Positions 56,874 through 64,000 of a stretch of DNA of 64,000 bases are shown here, piece after piece (positions within the stretch are counted from its first letter, which is position 1; the number at the start of each line of letters is the position of its first letter). Both the position numbers and the translations under genes were made by a program. This DNA is from Aurantiochytrium sp. KH105. Lineage: Eukaryota > Sar > Bigyra > Thraustochytrida > Thraustochytriidae. Below the pieces are notes generated by a model. That model was given only the letters and a program-made list of their open reading frames with translations. It searched no databases and was not told the origin of the DNA. Where the stretch lies: assembly GCA_003116975.1 (NCBI GenBank), contig BGKB01000015.1:310001-374000 (forward strand). Reading direction: 5' to 3'.

Positions 56874-57891
56874 ATGCAGGTGTCACCGGCGACGATGGAG
56901 AAGCTCGGGCGCTTCAACATGCTGAGCATGAACATGTAAGTGGCGATGACGAGGCGGGAAAGGGCGGAAATTGCTTGCACGGCAGGGTGCAGGCGGGAAT
57001 GGAGGCCGTCACAAGAAGGCCGCGAGAGGGGACCGAACGAGCGCCTCGTGCGAGCGCTTGCGAGCGTGCTCGCCGGGAGAGAAAATGCTCGCTATGGGAC
57101 CATAACGGAGCAGAGTTGAGTTGAGCTGCGTCGAGCGGGAATAGGAGGACGCGAGGTGGCCGAAGAAGAAGAAGAAGGGACGAAAAGGGCTGACGCACAC
57201 AACGTGCAACGCTACTCAACGCAACAGCTTTGCTCTGGACAACCTGTTCCGCATCGTGAGCTACACAGGTCTGGGCGTCGCAGATGTCCTGACCGTGATG
57301 AACGGTGGCAAGCCCACGCCTCTGGCGCAGTTCCTCTCGGACTACTACATGAAGATCACCGTGACGCGCTTCTTCAACCGCATGTTCGGACTGCCCCTTG
57401 TCATCCAAGGTCTCCTGCAGTCCTCGCCCAAGGACCTGGCGAGCAAGATCATGGAGTGGTCCATGGTGTTCTACTACCCGGTGGAGCACGTCTGGCTCCT
57501 CAGCATTCTGGAGCCCAACATGATTCCCATCAACTCCCCACTGTGGAGCATGTGGTCGCTTCGGGCATTTGCCGTATATTGCGTTGCCAGCGTGTACCGC
57601 ACCTTCAAGGCCTCGGCCGACCTGCTCAAGCAGATCAACGAGACCAAGGACGCCAAGATGGAGAGCGGCGAGCAGAAGGCCAAGGTCGCAGAGCTCGAGA
57701 AGGAGCGCTTCCTCACCAACCTGACGGCGTCGGCCGCCGTTGGCGACCTCATTCTCGCCCTCCAGTACTCGCGCGCCGAGCCCATTGTGCACGACCGCGT
57801 CATCACCCTCGTGGGCATCTGGGGCGGCATTGCGCCCTTTCTCGTCAAGTGGATCCGCGCTGCCCCGGCGCCCGAGAAAAAGGAGGCCTAA
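56874..57891 (+). CDS. PEX11: Peroxisomal membrane protein PEX11 family (two exons)
   Basis: Exon 1 is 56874-56935 and exon 2 is 57228-57891, with a 292-nt intron (GTAAGT..ACAG). The junction reads MLSMN-IFALDNLFRIVSYTG in frame; total 241 residues. PEX11 proteins bend and elongate the peroxisomal membrane to start division. Amphipathic and hydrophobic segments follow the family layout: an N-terminal amphipathic region with DNLFRIVSYTG, a middle FYYPVEHVWLLSIL (the PEX11 FYPxEH-like motif), a long hydrophilic helix rich in Lys/Glu (residues about 150-180), and a last hydrophobic stretch (ITLVGIWGGIAPFLVKW). Both termini are expected in the cytosol. Length fits the 230-260 aa norm. Assignment rests on pattern rather than one diagnostic motif. 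Confidence 0.8.
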
Positions 57892-58116
57892 TCTGTTCCT
57901 TGTTTTTTATTTCAATTACATTACATCTCTGGGCATTCATTTTCCATCCTTTGTTTGCAACAGAAAGAACCCAAGTACGGAGAGAGAAAGAGAGAGGGAG
58001 AATACGGAAAAGATCAAGAAAGATAATGAAGAACTGGCATTGCATCGTCACCTTCTGCCTGCAATCCATGCACGCAAAAATGTACGCATCCTGCTTGCTC
58101 AACAGTTCTCTCGCTT
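57892..58116. other. Short convergent spacer
   Basis: 3' flanks of PEX11 (+) and the glycosyltransferase (-), with a GAGAGAAAGAGAG-rich stretch near 57979-57999. No gene seen. Confidence 0.55.
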
Positions 58117-59394
58117 TCAAACAATCACTGGCGGATAGCTCAGAAAGTCATCCGCAATGCCCTCGCGGAGCCGCAAAATGTAGTCGAAATGCTCATAGTC
58201 GTCACTCCCGGCACGATTGATGTCGCGCTTGTGTCGGAGTGCGTCTCGGGACAATTCCGTCATATACGACTCCATCTCGAGCATTCGAGAAGGTTGCTTG
58301 TACCCGTGAATGCCCCAGGCGTGCACGGAGCAGCAGTCCCGCATTGTGCCCCTCGTGCGCGTCTTGCCAGCCCAATACCAGCTCGTAGAATTCGCCTTGC
58401 GAAAGTATGTCAGCGAAAACGGGATACCCAGCGGTACCACATGCTCGCGAAAGCCTTCCTCGAGAGTATCCTCGGCGTAAATGCCCATCTCCTCGAGACA
58501 TTTGCTCGTCACACGCTCCTCGGTGGCTCCGTCGCGGTCAACACAGGCGCCGTGCGAATTAGGGAAATTGCTGCGCGGGCCATACTCTGCACGCAAGTTT
58601 AACAGGCGTGCACCGAGGCGTGCCACCGTTTCTCGACTCATGGCTGTGCACACGCCGGAAATGAGTCGGTATGGCGGCCTGTCGATATTTACAACAAAGC
58701 CGAAATAATGCGGATCATGATGCGTCCATTCTCGCTTGCGCACGTAGCGACGAAGATTGCTTGGCACCATGTACGTGTCATCATCGACTTTGACAAACCA
58801 TTCCGCTGATGTCAAATCGTTCATGTACACGTGCACCCAGCTGCGCCACACCTTTTCCCAAATGTGTCTGCAAGGAAGGCCATCTTGACAGAGACCCTTG
58901 CCGTTCATGCGTCGCTTCATCGGCACCACAACAATCTCGGCTTCAACGTTGCTTCCCGTGGCTCGATATTTTGGCGGGATCGAGGCTTCGCCTGGCGCTG
59001 CTGGGTCCACGAAGAATTTGATCACGTCACATCGTGGGCCCCACGACTTGAGAATGGCGTCCCACATGAGCAAGCGGCTTCGCTTGTACATGGTTGGAAC
59101 CATACAATACACGCGGTCTCTTCGTCCTGTGGCTTGAGCATACGAGTCAGCATCACGCACAATGATGCCAGTGTTCTTCTCCGTGGATAGCGCCGTAGAT
59201 TGATCTTGACGACTGTGACCCTGGACGGCAAACGGAGCGACCTCGCGATTTCGAAAGTATTCTTGTTGTCTTTCGCGTGACAAAAACGTTTCGTTGGTCT
59301 TCCATAGCACCACAAGGACGATCAGCAAGGCACTTCCGAGTGCGCACGCGACGAGCTGAGAACCCTTGACGGGCGCGCGAGGAGGAAGTCTCAT
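58117..59394 (-). CDS. Type II membrane beta-1,3-galactosyltransferase-like protein (GT31)
   Basis: 425 residues from ATG 59394 (MRLPPRAPVKG). Upstream codons in the frame lack an ATG. A short basic cytosolic tail precedes a signal anchor (residues about 12-32, LVACALGSALLIVLVVLW) and a stem, placing the catalytic domain in the Golgi lumen. Landmarks of the C1GALT1 branch of family GT31 are visible: YCMVPTMYKRSRLLMWDAIL then SWGPRCDVIKFF, the metal-binding triad in WFVKVDDDTYMVPSNLRRYV, a GVCTAMSRE segment and an EDTLEEG segment late in the domain. Six or more cysteines in the luminal part could form disulfides. It would transfer galactose or a similar sugar to an O-linked glycan; acceptor unknown. 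It is divergent from the WD40 gene. Confidence 0.87.
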   Translation of the reverse strand: MRLPPRAPVKGSQLVACALGSALLIVLVVLWKTNETFLSRERQQEYFRNREVAPFAVQGHSRQDQSTALSTEKNTGIIVRDADSYAQATGRRDRVYCMVPTMYKRSRLLMWDAILKSWGPRCDVIKFFVDPAAPGEASIPPKYRATGSNVEAEIVVVPMKRRMNGKGLCQDGLPCRHIWEKVWRSWVHVYMNDLTSAEWFVKVDDDTYMVPSNLRRYVRKREWTHHDPHYFGFVVNIDRPPYRLISGVCTAMSRETVARLGARLLNLRAEYGPRSNFPNSHGACVDRDGATEERVTSKCLEEMGIYAEDTLEEGFREHVVPLGIPFSLTYFRKANSTSWYWAGKTRTRGTMRDCCSVHAWGIHGYKQPSRMLEMESYMTELSRDALRHKRDINRAGSDDYEHFDYILRLREGIADDFLSYPPVIV

Positions 59395-59959
59395 CGTGGC
59401 CGTAGGGTCTATTTTCTTCTCTTGTCCTCGGAGATGAGATGAGCCCGTTGGTTTGTCTGCCTCTCTACCTTGTTTGTTTTGTTTGTGCAGGAACAAGGAG
59501 CGGCGGAGCGGCCAGCAGCGCTGATGCTTGGCTTGGCTTGGCTAACGCGCCGGCTGACTGGCCGGCCGGCCGGCCGGTCGCTCGGCTATCGAAAAGCAGC
59601 GGCTCTGTTTTCTCTCGGCAAGTTTTGCTGTTTTGCGAGGGCCCGTTGGTGAGAATCTGCGCAACCCATTTTTCGATGATCCGTTCACAACGTGTTTTTT
59701 TTTTTTTTCTTTGGGTAGGCCTATCTATCGCTCACTGGGCAACACAAACAACTTGTACCAACTTGCGATCGTGAGTAACCTATAGCTTTTTCATTTGTCG
59801 TACTAGCTGCACAAGTAAGTAGTTAGAAGAGCGCTGCTTTGCACGCGAATGAAAGCAAAACCCGTATCGCAGCGGCTCGGTTCCTCATGAAATCGCAGTC
59901 CTGGCGCAAATCGGTGCACGACACGCGGGTCTTGTGCGCAAAGTTTGCTTTGCCAAAGC
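59395..59959. other. Divergent promoter between the GT31 and WD40 genes
   Basis: Contains a GGCC repeat (about 59561-59578, a palindromic GGCCGG array) and a T-run (about 59695-59708). No TATA box recognised and no extra gene. Confidence 0.5.
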
Positions 59960-62900
59960 ATGAGCATTAGCGCGCCCGTCGAACTCGTTGCGGTGCGCAG
60001 CAAGGCCGTCAATGTGGAGAAAAACTATGGGTTTCAGTATGCTGCAAGCATGGAGCACATGCACAAAATTAAAAGCGCCTCCGGGAGCCTTATTTCGGCG
60101 GCTACATTGCACGCAAAGTCGCTCGCGCCAGGGCGTGGAGCAGGATCGCAGCAGCATCATCATCTGCGATCGCACGGCACAAATTCCCATGACAGGAACA
60201 GACATATTGATGCAAGCGTCGAGGACACGATGATCGCAGCATTGGATCCTCGGTCGCTTCGACTCTGGCGCGGAGCGCAGGAAAGCCGACGACTCGTCTT
60301 TCCTGGCGGAAAGTCAGAGTTCCTAAGCGCAGTGCTTCTCGTTCCGGAAAAGGGCGTCGTGGTCGCTGCCGCTGCCGATCTCGCCTTCAAGCTGTACGAG
60401 CTGCACACGCTCGAGTACATTGCGTCCATAGCGCTCAATCAACGCGCAGTGTATGAGCTCAGGTTCCTCAGTTCCACCCAGGAGCTCGTGAGCGCTGGAG
60501 TCGACGGCGTGACCATTTGGCAATGGAAAGAGCGCAAGACAGAGGTCTGGGACGCGCAGCGCAAGTTGTGGAAGTCGGTGACTGTTCACGATCTCCACGC
60601 TCGGGCCGTTCTCGAGGACTCTGCATGGGCGCGCAAGATGGAGATCGACGAGGCCGTGCGACGAGTTTACGTCTTGCACGATGAGAGCGTGAGCGTTTAT
60701 GATCTTTTGACGGGAGCCAAGAAGCGCGTTTTGCGCGATTTGCACAAGCAGCCCGTCACGTGCTGTATCTCCTATGAGTCGAGTCACTATCTCGTGACGG
60801 GTAGCGCGGGCGGTGAGATTTGCGTGTGGTCTGACGCTCGGGATGATGCCCTTGTGCATACCTTTCGTGGTCACTCCAAGGCCATTACGGCCCTATGTCA
60901 CCATCCCACCCCACACGAGACGGGTCTTTTAGTGACGAGTTCCATGGACGGCACGATTTCCGTGATCGGTCTGGAACGACTGCAGGAACGGTATAGACTC
61001 AATGTAGGCCATGGCGAGGGCGTTTCGAGTCTCGAGGTGCTGGCCAATCAACAACTCGTCGTGACGATTGGCTGCAAGATGGAACTGTGGAAGTTACAGC
61101 ACATGACTGTGCCCTTTGCGCCGGAACGGGCCCCCGTGCAGTCGCTGCGCTCCGTGACTGAGCTCGGTCGGGTCCTCGTACACACTGCAGACGGCAGCAT
61201 TCGCCTCGTCGATGAAGAAACGGGGGAGTCATGCTGTCGCGTTGTCCCAAACAGCAAGCAGGATGCTGTGGAGCAGGTCGTTTGGGACGCAGCACAGCAG
61301 CAGCTGTTTGTGTTGTTGACGTCGAGCAAGATACTCGTGTACGACGCATCGCAAGACCCCGCGCGGCTTGTTGCGCTTTGGCAGCACATCAAGCCGCACA
61401 AGGATGAAATTCGCGTCATTGCGCTCAGTCCCCTTTATTTGATTGGGGGCTCAACGCGCGGGGCCATTTTCTTTTGGGACCTTCGTGCTGGAGGCGAATT
61501 GGTGCATCGCATTGAGAATGCCCACGAGGCTCCCGTCCGCCATCTTCTCTGGATACCGCGCCATATGGAGGGTGGCAAGGGTGTTGGTTATGGCGGGTCA
61601 ACTTCGACTGACTTGCTCATTTCCGTGGGTGCTGATGCTGACGAGGGTGCAGTTTGCATTTGGAGTATTGTCCGGAAGAATGAAGAAGGCCTTGGTGACT
61701 GTGGCGGCAATCTTCGCGAGGAGCTCCTTGACGTGGTGAGTTTGCTGGCATGGGCGCCTGTCTCGTGCGTGGCGGCAAGCGCGGAGCAGCCGCTAGCGTT
61801 CCTTGGTCTTGACTCAGGGGAGTCCGTCTTTGTGGATTTGACCAAGGCGGCTCTGCTCCCTTTCGTCTCGCAGGACCATGCCCACGAGGGGCGTGTCACG
61901 ACGGCTCTGTTCATTGATCCTCTGCGTCTGCTTGTTACTGTGGGAGAGGATGGCAAACTCAAAGTTTGGGACGAGCATAAGAAGTTGGTCCGTATGTTGG
62001 ACCTGCACGGCGACCCGGTATTCGCCTTGACGGTGCTCGACCGTGGCCTGGGGGATCTACTGATTGGTGAAAAGAACGAAGTCGTACGCATAGCCGCACA
62101 AGACGCACTCCCTGCCCGGTACAACGCGCTTCGGCTGGAATTGCGCGAGCTCATGCAAGACGCCAAAGACCACGCTTTAATGGGACAAGATGCAAAAGGC
62201 AATCAGGAGGACGACAATGTAGGACTTGACAGCGTTTCAGTTGGGCAACGTCAAGTGTTGTACGATCTATTGCAAGATTGTTCGGCAAGTGTTGCCTCGG
62301 AGCTCTTTGAGATGACACGTGAAGAGGCTGATCTTGCGCGCGTTGCAGACTTATATGCGGAGACTGCAGTGAAAAGTACACCAAGAAGGAACTCAATTCG
62401 TTTTGCTCGACGATTAGCGTCGATACAGGAGAACTTTGAAGCACAAGATGGGCCACCACTGGATCCTGGTTCACTGGATTTGGATGCCATGGAAAATGAG
62501 CTTGCGATGGCACTCTCGCGAGCGGGATCCGAGCTCAGTCGCGAGTTTTTAGCAGCAGCTGCGCGCAAGCGGGGCTTCGTTTCGACGCGTGCTCACGCGA
62601 TGGAGCGTCTTGCAGCTGCGAGAGACCTCGCGGCGACTGTGGTCCCCAATGCGGGCGACGACGCTTGTGCACCGGAGCTTCTTGCCCCCGCGGTCCTGCA
62701 AGAGACGGAGGCCAAACTTGCGGCCGTCCGCGCGGCACTTCGTGACCAACAAGTTTGCGGCACAACAACTGGTGTTTCATTGGATGCCCAAGCGAATGGC
62801 AACTGTAGTCAAGGGGTAGCCTTGATTGAGATGATTGACCCAACGACGGGACTTTTACGATGTGGAGGAGAACACGCTGAGGGGACTTTGCGTTCGCGGA

Positions 62901-63199
62901 AGCGTCGCTCCAAGAAGCGTCGTTCGCGACGCAAGCTTGGACTCAAGGTGCACGGTTTGCGCGCGCCGGGTCCGGGAAAAGGCGGTCTTCGCGGGGCCGC
63001 GTCGCTGCATTCCCTCGAGTCTTCGACGTCTTCGACCTCGTCGTGGTCGTCTTCGAGAAGCATTGAGGCGCGGCGCCGCTTCCCGGAGGCACCCAAGAAA
63101 GGTTCTCCTTCGACGGTGCGTCAGAGTCCTCGGCTTTTGCATCTTCAGGCGATGTTGGATGCGAGTATGGAGCATTCGACTCGGCCCAAGCCATGTTGA
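59960..63199 (+). CDS. Large WD40-repeat protein
   Basis: 1079 residues from ATG 59960 (MSISAPVELVAV). A 70-residue N-terminal region is followed by WD40 repeats to about residue 720, enough for two propellers. Clear units include KLYELHTLEYIASI, QELVSAGVDGVTIWQW, HYLVTGSAGGEICVWSDARD, GLLVTSSMDGTISVIGL, YLIGGSTRGAIFFWDLRAGG, DLLISVGADADEGAVCIWSI and RLLVTVGEDGKLKVWDEHK. The C-terminal 350 residues are helical and charged, with a basic cluster (RSRKRRSKKRRSRRKLG) near 980 and a Ser-rich stretch after it. The architecture recalls the long WDR proteins of cilia (WDR49/64/97 type), which would fit a flagellated zoospore stage, but no motif proves this. It serves as a protein scaffold; no enzymatic domain. 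Confidence 0.83.
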   Translation: MSISAPVELVAVRSKAVNVEKNYGFQYAASMEHMHKIKSASGSLISAATLHAKSLAPGRGAGSQQHHHLRSHGTNSHDRNRHIDASVEDTMIAALDPRSLRLWRGAQESRRLVFPGGKSEFLSAVLLVPEKGVVVAAAADLAFKLYELHTLEYIASIALNQRAVYELRFLSSTQELVSAGVDGVTIWQWKERKTEVWDAQRKLWKSVTVHDLHARAVLEDSAWARKMEIDEAVRRVYVLHDESVSVYDLLTGAKKRVLRDLHKQPVTCCISYESSHYLVTGSAGGEICVWSDARDDALVHTFRGHSKAITALCHHPTPHETGLLVTSSMDGTISVIGLERLQERYRLNVGHGEGVSSLEVLANQQLVVTIGCKMELWKLQHMTVPFAPERAPVQSLRSVTELGRVLVHTADGSIRLVDEETGESCCRVVPNSKQDAVEQVVWDAAQQQLFVLLTSSKILVYDASQDPARLVALWQHIKPHKDEIRVIALSPLYLIGGSTRGAIFFWDLRAGGELVHRIENAHEAPVRHLLWIPRHMEGGKGVGYGGSTSTDLLISVGADADEGAVCIWSIVRKNEEGLGDCGGNLREELLDVVSLLAWAPVSCVAASAEQPLAFLGLDSGESVFVDLTKAALLPFVSQDHAHEGRVTTALFIDPLRLLVTVGEDGKLKVWDEHKKLVRMLDLHGDPVFALTVLDRGLGDLLIGEKNEVVRIAAQDALPARYNALRLELRELMQDAKDHALMGQDAKGNQEDDNVGLDSVSVGQRQVLYDLLQDCSASVASELFEMTREEADLARVADLYAETAVKSTPRRNSIRFARRLASIQENFEAQDGPPLDPGSLDLDAMENELAMALSRAGSELSREFLAAAARKRGFVSTRAHAMERLAAARDLAATVVPNAGDDACAPELLAPAVLQETEAKLAAVRAALRDQQVCGTTTGVSLDAQANGNCSQGVALIEMIDPTTGLLRCGGEHAEGTLRSRKRRSKKRRSRRKLGLKVHGLRAPGPGKGGLRGAASLHSLESSTSSTSSWSSSRSIEARRRFPEAPKKGSPSTVRQSPRLLHLQAMLDASMEHSTRPKPC

Positions 63200-64000
63200 G
63201 AGTTTTGTAATGGACTGAAAATAATGAAAGTGTTTGGGAGACAGGAATACGAAACAAGCATGTATGAGTCGATCTAAGTATCCAGATCATCTTGCTCGCG
63301 CAGAACAAAAATGCAGAAACGTAAGCGTGTGGGAAACAGGAAAGTTAGAGAGAGAGTGAGGGGAGCCAGAATTTGTTGCTGTCGCGAAAGCGAAGCATGT
63401 CTCTCTCTGCGGTTGTGATTGTGAATTATTTTGAAGTCCAAAGAACACTCGAGACCGCCGCAAGGACTGACTCATGTGAAAACGAAAGGGAAAAAAGACA
63501 AAAGCTTTGAGTTGAATGGTTTTTCCTTGTAAGACAAAAAGGATGATCACCAACTGATCGAGGAGCCATGCTTGCAGGAGCACGAGCGCGTGCGCGCAGG
63601 ATATGCCTGGGCGAGGTCGCGACAAGCGACCTCGTCTCTTGTGGGCCAAGGTTACTCTACTCTAGATTATTTCGTGCAGAACCTGTCTCTGTCTTTTCGA
63701 GTTTGTTCTCTGCGCATGGTTCTTTGTGGCGTGTTGCGGGCGTGTTTGTTTGTTTTCGTCATGCGTTCTCCTTCATTGATTCATTGAATCATCCATCTCT
63801 CGTTTCCGAGTTGGCCTCATCGATCGCGTGGCCGCCCGGGGGGGGCAAATGTTTTGGTTCCGCCCCGTCCCGACCTAAAAGGTGCGCGAGGGGGCGAATA
63901 AGGGGCTACGAGTTGGCCGAGACGGTAGCGAGCGAGAGAGAGATGAAAGAACGAAAGAAATGGAGAGAGAGAGCGCGCTTTACCAGTTTGGACATGGCCT
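63200..64000. other. 3' flank of the WD40 gene and upstream region of a gene beyond the edge
   Basis: No coding frame with family resemblance. The last 100 nt are purine-rich with GAGA repeats, and an ATG occurs at 63994 at the very edge. This resembles the upstream regions of other genes in the window, so a plus-strand gene may start there. Confidence 0.4.

Noticed and set aside
56160-56939. 259-codon frame ending in the PEX11 first exon
   Set aside because: Shares the PEX11 frame only at its end; the rest is translated pentamer repeats. The ATG at 56874 is the sensible start.
1-64000. Transposable elements, virus-derived sequence, CRISPR or rRNA
   Set aside because: No transposase, reverse transcriptase, capsid or terminal repeats were recognised by reading; the repeats present are simple or gene-derived.

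Overview
This is nuclear DNA of a eukaryote. Four spliceosomal introns are readable (GT..AG, 73-292 nt), a tRNA-Arg gene has a pol III T-run behind it, and the proteins belong to eukaryote-only systems: TFIIIB, Mediator, ERAD, calreticulin, PEX11, MAP kinase and a complex I assembly factor. Most genes are single long exons, the DNA is GC-rich, and genes are separated by low-complexity CpG- and purine-rich upstream regions. Together with a polycystin-1-like REJ protein, a kinase-TIR remnant and large WD40 and ankyrin-kinase proteins, this fits a heterotrophic stramenopile, most likely a thraustochytrid (Labyrinthulomycetes). That placement is inferred from protein content alone.

Layout. 1-5607: 5'-truncated REJ/GPS membrane protein. 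5945-7432 (-): glutamate-5-semialdehyde dehydrogenase, divergent from BRF1 (8417-10450) across a 1-kb repeat-rich promoter. 10871-12980: ankyrin protein and ERAD E2 (both -). 14671-16567: decayed kinase-TIR gene, then tRNA-Arg(UCG). 17820-23235: secreted Cys-rich protein and trypsin-like protease. 23804-28599: MED21-like protein, CGFS glutaredoxin (three exons) and calreticulin. 28902-30824 (-): NDUFAF7.

31160-38455 is the most unusual part. A two-exon gene (32050-36154, -) encodes ankyrin repeats, a SAM-like segment, a protein kinase domain and two RING/RBR-type zinc modules in one 1343-residue chain. Its 3' third plus downstream flank is repeated directly upstream of it as a broken partial copy, with a nearly identical 370-nt tract that suggests gene conversion.

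39176-42881: convergent Smr-domain protein and an alpha/beta hydrolase with ubiquitin-interacting motifs. A 4.3-kb stretch without a confident gene follows, then an atypical MAP kinase (47154-49457) with a TKH activation motif and a large activation-loop insertion, a mitochondrial-type ABC half-transporter (49815-52007), an orphan protein (53906-55483), PEX11 (56874-57891, two exons), a GT31 glycosyltransferase (58117-59394, -) divergent from a WD40 protein (59960-63199), and an 0.8-kb tail with no gene.

There is no operon logic. The recurring functional themes are protein quality control and ubiquitin (UBC7, calreticulin, kinase-RING, UIM hydrolase), mitochondria (GRX5, NDUFAF7, ABC transporter) and secretion or surface proteins. 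I saw no transposon, viral or CRISPR sequence.
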